24,169 nucleotides of DNA from Intestinimonas aquisgranensis (GCA_020687605.1 JAJEQY010000056.1:1-24169), one strand, 5' to 3'; numbered from the stretch's first letter, positions 1 through 8,294 are shown. Numbers and translations are program-made. The notes: generated by a model from the sequence alone, not told the origin.

Positions 1-26
1 CCCCCCCCCCCCCCCCCCCCCCCCCC
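1..26. other. Homopolymeric C tract at the window edge
   Basis: The first 26 bases are all C. Nothing coding overlaps them. On the minus strand this is a poly-G run about 75 bases past the flagellin stop codon. Poly-G is a known artefact of two-colour sequencing chemistry, and an uninterrupted run of this length is unusual in a bacterial chromosome. The simplest reading is an artefactual contig end; a real slippage tract is the alternative. Confidence 0.7.
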
Positions 27-43
27 TCTGCATTGTACTGGGG

Positions 44-62
44 AAACGGGAATACCCGCTTT
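44..62 (-). terminator. Weak candidate terminator of the flagellin gene
   Basis: Read on the minus strand, a GC-rich hairpin (CGGG, loop TATT, CCCG) is followed by TTT and then C residues, about 40 bases past the flagellin stop. A smaller hairpin, GACGC-AAA-GCGTC, lies at 73-85. The U tract is poor, so this is only a plausible terminator. The real one could lie beyond the window edge. Confidence 0.3.
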
Positions 63-100
63 CACCAAGAACGGACGCTTTGCGTCTCTGCGGCAGGATC

Positions 101-1291
101 TTACTGCAGCAGCTGCAGCACGCCCTGAGGCACCTGGTTGGCCTGGGCCAGCATGGCCTGGGCGGACTGGATCAGGATGTTGTTCTTGGTGTAGGCCATC
201 ATCTCGTCGGCCACATCGGTGTCGCGGATGGTGGACTCGGCGTCCTGGATGTTCTCCTGCATCACGGACAGGTTGTTGATGGTATGATCCAGGCGGTTCT
301 GGGTGGCGCCCAGGGTACCACGGACATCGGAGACATAGTTGATGGCATTCTTGATGGTGTCAAGGGCGGCTGCGGCACCCTCCTGAGTGGAGATATCAAT
401 GTCGTCAATGCCGATGGCCTCGGAATCCGTGTTCTTGACGGAGACCGACAGCTGGTTAAAGCTGTCGCTGGTGTCGCCGATCTGCAGGGTCAGACCACCC
501 ACACCTTCCTTAACAGAGGTGGTGAAGCTGCCTTCCAGCTCTGTGTTCACACCCTTGTTAGTAGCGGTCAAATTAATCTTGGTACCGCCGGAAACTGCTG
601 CCGTATAAGCACCGCCAACATCACCGTTAACTTTATCATTATTGATTGCAGTTACCAGTGCGTTGGCAAAGGATCCAGCTGTCATACCGGCCGTGACTGT
701 CACATCGTAGGTCTTGCCGCCCAGAGACACACTCATCGTACCGCCGTCGTCGCTGACCTTGCTACCCACGGTAAAGCCAGCCAGATCTAGCTGGAACACT
801 GCCGCGGTACTAGCAGTACCGGCCGTCTTAACGGTGATTGCCGTGCTCTTAGCATCGGTGTAGCCGGCCAGAGAACCGTCCAGCAGCTTGATGCCGTTGA
901 AGTTGGCGGAATCGGAGATGCGGTTGATCTCGGAACGCAGCTGGTTGACTTCCTTCTGCAGCTGGTTACGGTCGGTGGAACCCTCGTAGGTGCCGTTGGC
1001 GGACTGCTCGGCCAGCTCGTACATACGGTTGAGCATGTCGTGGACCTCGGTCAGGGCGCCCTCAGCGGTCTGCACCAGGGAGATACCGTCCTTGGCGTTG
1101 TCCTGAGCCTTGTCCAGGCCAGTGATCTGGGCACGCATCTTCTCACTGATGGCCAGGCCGGCGGCGTCATCACCGGCGCGGTTGATCTTGTAGCCGGAAG
1201 ACAGCTTCTCCAAGTTCTTGGACAGAGCGGAAGTATTGTTGTTGTAGTTGCGGTAGGCGTTCATCGCCATGATGTTGTGCTGAATACGCAT
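101..1291 (-). CDS. hag: Flagellin
   Basis: This is the filament subunit, exported by the flagellar type III apparatus and polymerised outside the cell. The 396-residue protein has the conserved N-terminal D0/D1 region (about 1-142, starting MRIQHNIMAMNAYRN, with GDDAAGLAISEKMRAQ). A short central variable region follows (about 143-262), and then the C-terminal D1/D0 region ending in QANQVPQGVLQLLQ. I chose the ATG at 1291 because an AAGGAGG ribosome site lies just upstream and the protein then begins at the family's usual N-terminus. An in-frame 27-residue upstream extension lies in the leader and is not flagellin-like. Transcription probably starts from the sigma-28 promoter at 1401-1427, and translation is probably controlled by the FliW/CsrA pair encoded at 12.6-13.3 kb. 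Residues R89, L93 and E114 line up with TLR5-contact residues of enterobacterial flagellin. Confidence 0.97.
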   Translation of the reverse strand: MRIQHNIMAMNAYRNYNNNTSALSKNLEKLSSGYKINRAGDDAAGLAISEKMRAQITGLDKAQDNAKDGISLVQTAEGALTEVHDMLNRMYELAEQSANGTYEGSTDRNQLQKEVNQLRSEINRISDSANFNGIKLLDGSLAGYTDAKSTAITVKTAGTASTAAVFQLDLAGFTVGSKVSDDGGTMSVSLGGKTYDVTVTAGMTAGSFANALVTAINNDKVNGDVGGAYTAAVSGGTKINLTATNKGVNTELEGSFTTSVKEGVGGLTLQIGDTSDSFNQLSVSVKNTDSEAIGIDDIDISTQEGAAAALDTIKNAINYVSDVRGTLGATQNRLDHTINNLSVMQENIQDAESTIRDTDVADEMMAYTKNNILIQSAQAMLAQANQVPQGVLQLLQ

Positions 1292-1299
1292 GATCTTTT

Positions 1300-1340
1300 T
1301 CCTCCTTGAATGTTCGCAGGAACAAGTTCCTTCTCGTTCC
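1300..1340 (-). promoter_or_regulatory. Candidate CsrA-binding leader of flagellin mRNA, including the ribosome site
   Basis: The flagellin leader, about 100 bases long, carries repeated GGA motifs: AAAGGAACG (GGA at 1338-1340), AAGGAACTT (GGA at 1328-1330) and the ribosome site CAAGGAGGA (1299-1308). The middle one is part of an inverted repeat, AGGAAC-TT-GTTCCT (1318-1331). CsrA recognises GGA cores, often in hairpins and overlapping the ribosome site. In Bacillus subtilis CsrA represses hag through two leader sites, one at the ribosome site. Both csrA and fliW are in this window. Binding itself is inferred. Confidence 0.5.
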
Positions 1341-1400
1341 TTTGGTTTCAGCGGGCCCCCGCAGGCCTTCACAGGGGTCCACCGAACCCTTACACCTTTT

Positions 1401-1427
1401 ATATCGTCAGGCGCGGTGACAAATTAA
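1401..1427 (-). promoter_or_regulatory. Sigma-28 (SigD/FliA) promoter of flagellin
   Basis: On the minus strand the sequence reads TTAA (1424-1427), a 15-base spacer, then GACGATAT (1401-1408). This is close to the SigD consensus TAAA-N15-GCCGATAT. It lies about 110 bases upstream of the flagellin ATG, leaving a leader of about 100 bases. The same arrangement occurs at 8158-8184 and 8241-8267. Confidence 0.8.
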
Positions 1428-1460
1428 CGCCAAGTCAAAAATTTTTTATTTTAAAATAAC

Positions 1461-1498
1461 AAAAGGGCCCCGGGGACTGCAGTCCCCAGGGCCCTTTT
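1461..1498 (-). terminator. Rho-independent terminator after the chemoreceptor gene
   Basis: A long hairpin (AAAAGGGCCC, inner arm GGGGACT, loop GC, AGTCCCC, then GGGCCCTTTT) lies 16 bases past the stop of the chemoreceptor gene. On the minus strand it is followed by TTTTGTTATTTT. It separates the hemerythrin-to-chemoreceptor unit from the flagellin promoter. Confidence 0.9.
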
Positions 1499-1514
1499 AC
1501 GATTATACTGCGGA

Positions 1515-3266
1515 TCAATACTTGTCGTTGCCCACGCCAACGGCGGCATAGCCTCTGTCGCTCTCGGTGTCGGCGGCAGGCGCAAAGCTCTGGACCTGGG
1601 AGATCTTGAACTGCTCCAGCAGGCTCTTCATCACGCCGGCCTGACCGCTGAGCTCCTCGCTGGCGGCGGCGCTCTCCTCGGAGGTGGCGGAGTTGGTCTG
1701 GACCACCGCGGAGATCTGATCAATGCCGACGGAGATCTGGGAGATCGCGTCGGCCTGCTCGTTGGAGGCCTGGGCAATCTTCTCGATCATGCCCAGGATA
1801 TTCTGAGCGGCGTCAGCCACATCGTTGAAGGCGGCATCGGTGCGGTGGGCGATCTCCTCGCCGTGGGACACATGCTGGAGGGAATTCTTGATGAGACCGG
1901 TGGTCTCCTTGGCGGCGTCAGCCGACTTCTGGGCCAGACTGCGGACCTCATCGGCCACCACGGCGAAGCCCTTGCCGGCGTTACCGGCCCGGGCAGCCTC
2001 CACGGCGGCGTTCAGCGCCAGGATGTTGGTCTGGAAGGCAATGTCGTCGATGACCTTGATGATGCTCTGGATGTTGTTGGATGCCTCGGCAATATCCTGG
2101 ATGGAGGCCAGAAGCTGACGCATCTCCTCCTTGCCCTTCTCCACGATCTCCCGGGCCTCCTGGCCCAGCTGATCCGCCTTCTGAGAGAATTCGGCGGTGT
2201 CGGAGATGCGGTTGGAGATCTCAGAAATGGAGGCGGAAAGCTCCTCCACGCTGCTGGCCTGCTCGGTGGCGCCCTGAGCCAGAGCCTGAGCGCCATCAGC
2301 CACCTGGTCGGCACCGGCGCTCACCTGAACGGAAGAGGTCTCCAGCTCGGAGAGCGTGGAGCTCATCTTCTGCTGGAAGTTCTCAATGGAGGTCTGGATA
2401 TGCGCAAAGTCACCCAGGAACTGGATGGGGCATTCGCAGGTAAAATTGCCCTTGGAGAACTCGGCCATACCATAGTCAATGGCGTCCACATACTTGCCCA
2501 GCTCCTGGAAAGAGAAGTTCAGCCGCTCGGCCAGCTCGCCGAACTCATTCTTGCCCTCGTAATCCACATGGGCCTTCAGATCGCCCTTGGACAGCTCCTC
2601 AGCGGCGGAGCGAATCTTGCCCACCGCGCCGGTGATGGCGTGGGTAGTCTTCAGAGCCACCATCAGGCCGAATACCAGAGCCAGCACGAAGACGACAGCC
2701 AGCACAACCATGCACACCCGGATCATGGTCATGGTGCTGTTCTCCTGGGCAGTCCGATTCTGGGTGGTGACGTCATCGATTTCCTGAGCAATGGTGGCAA
2801 GCTCACTCATAGCGGGAGAGCACTCGTCGAGGATGGTCTGCTTGGCCAATTCCCAGTTGCCGCGCTTGGCCTCATCAATAACCTCATTGGCAATGTTGAA
2901 CCAATTCTCAAAGGCGGTCTCGTACTCCTGGGCCAAGCCGTCCTCGGTGCCGTGCGTGTCCTTGAAGATCTGAATCTGCGTCTCGATGTTCTGAATGTTG
3001 TCGTTGATGTTGGACTCGAACTTCGAGATGTCCTGGATATTCTCGGAGAGCACCATCTCCCGCAGGTCACGGGCAGCGATGTTGGCCGAGATCCGGCACT
3101 CTTTAACGGCACTGTCGGCGGCCAGGATCTTGTTGACCAGCAGGTCGGTGTTCTGCTGGACGCTGAGCAGTCCCAGAATACCGGCCAGAGCAATGACGCC
3201 AGCCAATACGATCAGTGCTGAGAAAACAGTCAGCAGGTATGGTTTCAATCTCATCTTGTTAAACAT
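1515..3266 (-). CDS. Methyl-accepting chemotaxis protein
   Basis: This transmembrane chemoreceptor signals through CheW/CheA to the flagellar motor. The 583 residues comprise TM1 (about 10-34), an extracytoplasmic helical sensor (35-180, resembling the four-helix-bundle MCP type), TM2 (about 182-206), a HAMP linker (207-258) and a long cytoplasmic coiled coil. The highly conserved hairpin tip is at about 406-445 (AFQTNILALNAAVEAARAG, then GFAVVADEVRSLA). There is no NWETF-type CheR-tethering pentapeptide at the C-terminus. The ATG at 3266 has an AAGGAG ribosome site. The gene begins 33 bases after the stop of the c-di-GMP enzyme gene and I see no promoter in the gap, so the two are probably cotranscribed. 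The ligand cannot be read from the sequence. Confidence 0.96.
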   Translation of the reverse strand: MFNKMRLKPYLLTVFSALIVLAGVIALAGILGLLSVQQNTDLLVNKILAADSAVKECRISANIAARDLREMVLSENIQDISKFESNINDNIQNIETQIQIFKDTHGTEDGLAQEYETAFENWFNIANEVIDEAKRGNWELAKQTILDECSPAMSELATIAQEIDDVTTQNRTAQENSTMTMIRVCMVVLAVVFVLALVFGLMVALKTTHAITGAVGKIRSAAEELSKGDLKAHVDYEGKNEFGELAERLNFSFQELGKYVDAIDYGMAEFSKGNFTCECPIQFLGDFAHIQTSIENFQQKMSSTLSELETSSVQVSAGADQVADGAQALAQGATEQASSVEELSASISEISNRISDTAEFSQKADQLGQEAREIVEKGKEEMRQLLASIQDIAEASNNIQSIIKVIDDIAFQTNILALNAAVEAARAGNAGKGFAVVADEVRSLAQKSADAAKETTGLIKNSLQHVSHGEEIAHRTDAAFNDVADAAQNILGMIEKIAQASNEQADAISQISVGIDQISAVVQTNSATSEESAAASEELSGQAGVMKSLLEQFKISQVQSFAPAADTESDRGYAAVGVGNDKY

Positions 3267-3299
3267 GGTGAATTCTCCTTTATCCTTAGATTCTTGCAG

Positions 3300-6200
3300 T
3301 CAGCGGCCCCTTGCGCTTGATGTTTGGTCCGCTGGCAGATCTTCGTAGAAAAAGAATTGATGCTTTCCGGTTTGCTTACCGTAATAGAGCGCTTTGTCTG
3401 CCTCACCCAGGCTGCGGGTATAGTCGAACCCATTCCGCCGTACAAAGGTCACTCCGATGCTGCTGGCCAGTGGGAATTCTGAAACCGCGTCCAGTTGAGT
3501 CAGCAGCTCGCTCAGCCGTCGGAAAAGCCGCTCCTCCTCCAGGTAATCATCGATATAGACCAGGAACTCATCTCCGCCCAGCCTGCCGATGATATCCTTT
3601 TGCCGGAAGGTCGCCCGCAGGAGCTGAGCAACCTCTCGAAGCGCCTGATCCCCCACCAGATGGCCATTATTGTCGTTGATGCGTTTAAAGTCATCAATGT
3701 CCAGCAGCATCAGGACGCCGCATGGGTCACGCTCCGCCCGTCTGACACACTGTGTCACCTTCCGTTCAAAAGCGGTCCGGTTGTAGACACCGGTCAGAGG
3801 GTCCAGGTTTGCCGCCTTGTCCTGGGCGATGGCCCGCTCCTTCTCTACGTTGATATCTTTCAGATAGAGCAGCGCATAGACGTTCCGCGTGATCTTCTCC
3901 CGGAACACATGGACCACCAACTCCACCCAGCAGAGAATGTCTCCCACGGGGCGCTGGTAGCTGAATCTCCGGCTGAGCTCACCCCGCTCCGGCATCTTGT
4001 CCCAATCCTCCCGGCTGCAGAATTTTCGGAACTCACTAACCTCTTCTGCCGGAAGGTAATTGGCCAGCTGGTCTCCCAGTACATGGATGAAATGCTCCGA
4101 CCCGAGCTTGTAGTCCTCATCGTACTCTTTCCAGAGGCCACCCAGAGACTTGGGCTGCCCGCTCTCCAGGTCCACCTCCGCATAGGCGATGGCTTCTGAC
4201 AACAATGCCTGGTAGAAGCGGCTTTTCCGCATAGATTCCAGTTCCTGTACCCGTTCTGCACCCGTGGGTTCCACTTCAACCATCACGGTGTTCAGATCCT
4301 GCTGACCCTGGCCCAAATGCCGCCGGCTGAGCTTAAACCACTCGTAGGAGCCGTTCTTGCTCAACAGCAGGATCTCCGGTAAGGTCAGATCGGATTTCAT
4401 GCTCACACCGGAAAATGCCTTCCGGAAGGTCTTGATGAAATGGGGATGTACAATCCCTCGCTCGATCCAGCACTGAGGGAAGTCCCCTTCCCGTTTCTCC
4501 CGGCCTGCCAGGAGTGTACGGTCCGTGTGGAAAAAGATGTTCCTGCTCTGCTCGTTGTACTCAAATACATCCCGGGTGCGTGTCTCCTCCAATACCCTGG
4601 GCCGGTCGGTACCGCTGATGATTCGGTGACATCCCGACAGGCAGATCCACCCATCCTGGTCCTCTGTCCGGATCCCGGTGCATTGGACCAGGATTTCACC
4701 GAATATGGGATGTTTCCAGGTATACTCCAACTGCACCATGCGCCGGCTCTCTATCGCGTTGCCTATGGCCTGATTCACATAGTCATAGTAGCCGGCATTG
4801 ACCCGCTCATACCAGAAGCGATAACACTCCTCAGGCGTCAGCGCCTCCGTCAATCCCATAATCCGGCGCATGTTTTCATCCGCCAGCATCTCGCATCGCT
4901 GGCTGGTCGGGTCCATCCGAATGATCCACAAGCCAACTTCCAGCTTATCCAGTATATTGCGATAGCCTGCACCCAGCAGTTCTTGAAAGCGCTGTTCATT
5001 CCGCTCCTGCCGGATGCGGTCCATCAGGAAATAGGACAGGACCCGTGCCTGCGAATCATCATGGATGGAGTAACGGGGATTGTCGATCCCGATGAAGCCG
5101 ACGAGCGTATCATTGATCCGTACCGGTACTGCGATCAGCCGGTTGATATCCTGCCCCTCCAACACTTCCCATTCCAGAGGATTGATCTTTTGAACGGCAT
5201 CCAGATTGAAAATGATGACCGATTTATCCTGCTTGAAGAGCTCCATCCACCGGCCCAATGCCTCCGGAGGCACCCTTTGCAAATTCTGCATCTGCGGTGT
5301 CACGTCGGAGCGGCACCACTCGTATGTATTGCTCCAGCTGTCCGGCTCCTTCGGGTCCGGTTCAAAGAGGTAGGCCCGATCCGATTGATAAAATTCTCCA
5401 AGGGAGGCCAGCACATGACGCACCGCCGTGCCGTAGTCCGCGTTCCCGGACAGAATCTGGGTGTATTCCACGACCTTGTTGGCAAAGTTGAGCCGTTCCT
5501 GGAGATCCTGGCTGACGATCTCATGCTTTGTCACATCCAGGGCCACTTCCATGCGGACCTGCTTTCCACGGAAGGTAATCAGCTTGTCTTTGAGCACAAA
5601 ATGGCGGCCGCAGTAGTCATTCATCTGATCCCAGATATAGAAATCATCCGCCTTGAGATGTTTGTTGGTACAGAAAGGACATGGCTCATCCCGCCCCTGA
5701 AGGGCCTTATAGCATTTTTTGCCCCGGTAGTCCCGAAGCCCCATCAGCTTCTGCCCCGCCGGATTGAGATAATAGAGCTCATAGGTTTCCAGATCGCTGA
5801 CATAAAACACGTCGTTTTCTGCCGCCATGATGGCCTGCACGAGCTCCTCTTCCGGCCATTCCGAGATATGGGGCATATCATAGCTCCGCACCGACTGGCG
5901 ATAGGCCTGCTCCCGCTGTTCCCGATCTTGGAAATCCTGACTGGTGGTATCGATATAGATCTTCTCGAATTGACTGGCCTGACACGGTTTGGAAAAAAGG
6001 AAGCCCTGTAGCAGGCCAGGCCGAAGCTCCTCCAGCACAGCCAGCTCTTCGGTGGTCTCTACGCCTTCACAGCACACCCGGATCTGACTGCTCTCTGCCA
6101 GCTCGATCATATTGCCAAGCAACCGGAAATTGTAAGCGCTGCTTTGAATATTGCTCACAAAGCAGCGGTCGATCTTGATCTCATCGATCTCCATCTCCTT

Positions 6201-7589
6201 GAGCCAGCCCAGGCTGGAATAGCCGGTACCGAAATCGTCGATGGATACCGTGATCCCAAACTGATTCCAGCGCCGGAAGATCTCATTGAGATTGGAGTAG
6301 TTCAGAAGCTGCATGCCCTCGGTGATCTCCACCGTCAGCGCGCTGCCAGGCAGACCGCTGCGCTTGAGTGCAGCCAGCACCTTGTCCGTAATGTCAGGCT
6401 CACACAGCTGCGTGTATGACATATTCACGCTGACACAGAATTCAGGGATATGTTCCCGCCATTTCCGGCACTGTTCCAGCGCAGTGTCCAGCACCCACAT
6501 TCCCACGGAGCAGATGAGCTTGCTCTCCTCCAGCATAGGCACAAACTCCGTCGGGCTCACACTGCCGCGTCTGGGAGAGGTATACCGCAGCAGGGCCTCA
6601 GCGCCGTGGAGGCGGTAGCTGTGAGAGAGGACCTGCGGCTGATAGCACAGGGAAAAGCCCTGAAATCCCTCGCGAACACTCTTCTGCAGATCCTCTTTCA
6701 GCTCCAGCGCAGCCAGATCCTTCTCATAGTCCTCCGCCGAGAAAAAGCGCAGGTTGTCTTTTCCATGGGATTTGGCGTAGCCCAGGGAGTTTTCCGCATA
6801 TTGAAAAATAGTACCCGCATCCGGCACCTTGTAGGTTTGGAACGGCACACATCCGCCTGAAAGCGTACACCTTCCCTCCAGGCGAGACCGCAGCTTCTGG
6901 AAAATATCGGTCACCTGCCGGGTACTCTTTCCAGGGAGGTTTACCGCAAAGCAGTCGCCATTCATCCGGTAGATCTTATGGACGCCGCCGGTAACGATCT
7001 CCAGAGACTCCGCCACCTGTTTGAGTATCTCGTCTCCGGAATCCTGTCCGTTCTTCAGATTGATGGATTTCTGATCGTCCACGTCCAGGAGGAGAAAATA
7101 TCCATCCTGCTCCTCCTTCAGGATCTCGGCGATCTCTTCCTCCATCACATCCATACTGAAGGCACCGGTCAGGCGGTCCGTCTTATTTCTGGCCACCGTA
7201 TCCGATATTCGGCCGATCATCCATCTGCGCTCGCCGCTCTGATCCATCTGCACCTTGCCGCGGCAGCTGATCCACACGATCTCTCCCCTGCGGTTGATCA
7301 CCCGATACTCCATATCGTGAAAATCTTTTTCACCGGTCTGGAGCATGCGTACGCTTTCCATCAGGGTCGGGATATCTTTCGGATAGGTGATGGCGTACCA
7401 GTCCTCCAGGCTGCAGTGATCCGCCCCGTCCTGCATGACATCGTACTCGTCGCGCATGGACTCCGGAAGATAGAGATTCCCCGTCGTGTTATCCAGGAGG
7501 AAAAAATAGTCGTCCGTGCTCTCGCTCATGAATCGCAAAATATTTCGATAAGCGGACAGCATATCCTCCATATTCGATTCGTGCTCCAT
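3300..7589 (-). CDS. PAS/GAF multi-sensor cyclic-di-GMP enzyme: degenerate GGDEF, EAL, C-terminal GGDEF
   Basis: This 1429-residue soluble protein is predicted to make and break cyclic di-GMP. The order is PAS (about 20-135); a degenerate GGDEF domain (137-290, signature replaced by NGDCF at 210-214); an EAL phosphodiesterase (about 298-548); PAS with CPFC (C637, C640); GAF (about 705-860); PAS-like segments (about 875-1248); and an intact GGDEF cyclase (about 1258-1420). The EAL domain keeps its key residues: E331, N389, E421, D451/D452, K472, E508 and Q528. The C-terminal cyclase has GGDEF at 1338-1342 and an inhibitory RQKD site five residues before it. No transmembrane segment is visible. 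The start at 7589 has a GGAGGG ribosome site nine bases away; a 30-residue in-frame extension upstream looks non-coding. The flanking hemerythrin and chemoreceptor genes suggest a role in the swim-or-settle choice. Confidence 0.93.
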   Translation of the reverse strand: MEHESNMEDMLSAYRNILRFMSESTDDYFFLLDNTTGNLYLPESMRDEYDVMQDGADHCSLEDWYAITYPKDIPTLMESVRMLQTGEKDFHDMEYRVINRRGEIVWISCRGKVQMDQSGERRWMIGRISDTVARNKTDRLTGAFSMDVMEEEIAEILKEEQDGYFLLLDVDDQKSINLKNGQDSGDEILKQVAESLEIVTGGVHKIYRMNGDCFAVNLPGKSTRQVTDIFQKLRSRLEGRCTLSGGCVPFQTYKVPDAGTIFQYAENSLGYAKSHGKDNLRFFSAEDYEKDLAALELKEDLQKSVREGFQGFSLCYQPQVLSHSYRLHGAEALLRYTSPRRGSVSPTEFVPMLEESKLICSVGMWVLDTALEQCRKWREHIPEFCVSVNMSYTQLCEPDITDKVLAALKRSGLPGSALTVEITEGMQLLNYSNLNEIFRRWNQFGITVSIDDFGTGYSSLGWLKEMEIDEIKIDRCFVSNIQSSAYNFRLLGNMIELAESSQIRVCCEGVETTEELAVLEELRPGLLQGFLFSKPCQASQFEKIYIDTTSQDFQDREQREQAYRQSVRSYDMPHISEWPEEELVQAIMAAENDVFYVSDLETYELYYLNPAGQKLMGLRDYRGKKCYKALQGRDEPCPFCTNKHLKADDFYIWDQMNDYCGRHFVLKDKLITFRGKQVRMEVALDVTKHEIVSQDLQERLNFANKVVEYTQILSGNADYGTAVRHVLASLGEFYQSDRAYLFEPDPKEPDSWSNTYEWCRSDVTPQMQNLQRVPPEALGRWMELFKQDKSVIIFNLDAVQKINPLEWEVLEGQDINRLIAVPVRINDTLVGFIGIDNPRYSIHDDSQARVLSYFLMDRIRQERNEQRFQELLGAGYRNILDKLEVGLWIIRMDPTSQRCEMLADENMRRIMGLTEALTPEECYRFWYERVNAGYYDYVNQAIGNAIESRRMVQLEYTWKHPIFGEILVQCTGIRTEDQDGWICLSGCHRIISGTDRPRVLEETRTRDVFEYNEQSRNIFFHTDRTLLAGREKREGDFPQCWIERGIVHPHFIKTFRKAFSGVSMKSDLTLPEILLLSKNGSYEWFKLSRRHLGQGQQDLNTVMVEVEPTGAERVQELESMRKSRFYQALLSEAIAYAEVDLESGQPKSLGGLWKEYDEDYKLGSEHFIHVLGDQLANYLPAEEVSEFRKFCSREDWDKMPERGELSRRFSYQRPVGDILCWVELVVHVFREKITRNVYALLYLKDINVEKERAIAQDKAANLDPLTGVYNRTAFERKVTQCVRRAERDPCGVLMLLDIDDFKRINDNNGHLVGDQALREVAQLLRATFRQKDIIGRLGGDEFLVYIDDYLEEERLFRRLSELLTQLDAVSEFPLASSIGVTFVRRNGFDYTRSLGEADKALYYGKQTGKHQFFFYEDLPADQTSSARGR

Positions 7590-7707
7590 ACTTCTGATCC
7601 CTCCATTGCAGCCGCCGGATGGGTCCCTGCTCTTTGCGATGGTATGTTTGCCGCAAGGCCTCCCTGTCTCCGCCGGCACCCTGCATTGGGCTACGCAGGA
7701 GAGGGAT

Positions 7708-8106
7708 TCAATTCGCTTTCAGATGTTTGGCCAACTTGCGGTCTTCGGTTCGGATGTGGGAGACGAGTACGCCGGCCACCTGATTGAGCTTTCCAAGGGC
7801 CTTCACCGTAGCACCCTCGGCCAGAAGCTCCTGAGTGGTCTGCTGAAGCTGACGCTTATAGCCGTCGTGGAATGTCTTATGAGATGAATAGCCGGGGTAA
7901 TTGCTGCTCACCTGCAGCTTCTCCTCATCGGCGAAGTGCCGGCCCACATAACCGTTCAGAAAATCCACCGTTTTCATCACCTGATCCCGGCCTTTTCCGT
8001 TGGCGCATGCATCCAGCAGGGCGTTGATGGCTTCAAACAACTGCCTGTGCTCAGAGTCGATCAGAGCATTTCCCGTGATCAGTTCTTCTGTCAGTTCGTA
8101 ACGCAT
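7708..8106 (-). CDS. Bacteriohemerythrin
   Basis: This is a 132-residue cytoplasmic O2-binding di-iron four-helix protein. All the ligands expected for the family are present: H20, H57, E61, H76, H80, H117 and D122, in the usual H...HxxxE...HxxxH...HxxxxD order. The length is normal for a stand-alone hemerythrin. It starts at 8106 with an AAGGAG ribosome site and is the first gene after the sigma-28 promoter at 8158-8184. The next gene, 118 bases downstream, is the PAS/GGDEF/EAL enzyme, with no terminator visible between them. Hemerythrins are known to store, deliver or sense O2. A role feeding oxygen information to the motility genes is inferred from the neighbourhood. Confidence 0.95.
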   Translation of the reverse strand: MRYELTEELITGNALIDSEHRQLFEAINALLDACANGKGRDQVMKTVDFLNGYVGRHFADEEKLQVSSNYPGYSSHKTFHDGYKRQLQQTTQELLAEGATVKALGKLNQVAGVLVSHIRTEDRKLAKHLKAN

Positions 8107-8157
8107 GGATATACTCTCCTTTGAGTTTCAAGATAATCTGATGATCTTCTGATAGCA

Positions 8158-8184
8158 TTATCGACCGGCCACGAGGAAAGTTAA
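8158..8184 (-). promoter_or_regulatory. Sigma-28 promoter of the hemerythrin/c-di-GMP/chemoreceptor unit
   Basis: On the minus strand: TTAA (8181-8184), a 15-base spacer, then GTCGATAA (8158-8165). The -35 element and spacing are identical to the flagellin promoter and the -10 is near the consensus GCCGATAA. It lies about 50 bases upstream of the hemerythrin ATG. Confidence 0.72.
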
Positions 8185-8240
8185 TGGGAATGAGTTTTAA
8201 TTTTTTGCCAAAGAATTTTTGCTCTTGACGCTGTCTGCCC

Positions 8241-8267
8241 TTATTTTTTTGAAAGTGGAGACGATAT
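8241..8267 (+). promoter_or_regulatory. Sigma-28 promoter of the flgM-csrA operon
   Basis: TTAT (8241-8244), a 15-base spacer, then GACGATAT (8260-8267). The -10 octamer is the same as in the flagellin promoter. It lies about 120 bases before the flgM start and drives the late flagellar operon divergently from the hemerythrin unit. The upstream TTGACG at 8225 has no matching -10 at the right distance. Confidence 0.72.
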
Positions 8268-8294
8268 GTAAAGTAAACGCTTTTACCGCTCCCG

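Noticed and set aside
1292..1372. A 27-residue N-terminal extension of flagellin
   Set aside because: It lies between the promoter and the ribosome site, and flagellins start at MRIQHN-type sequence.
1845..3221. A 458-residue open frame on the plus strand, antisense to the chemoreceptor gene
   Set aside because: The composition is Leu/Gly/His-rich shadow coding from the GC-rich opposite gene, no ribosome site or domain is seen, and the minus-strand chemoreceptor is unambiguous.
4440..6011. A 523-residue plus-strand open frame inside the c-di-GMP enzyme gene
   Set aside because: It is antisense to a continuous conserved PAS/EAL protein and has no recognisable motifs or start signals.
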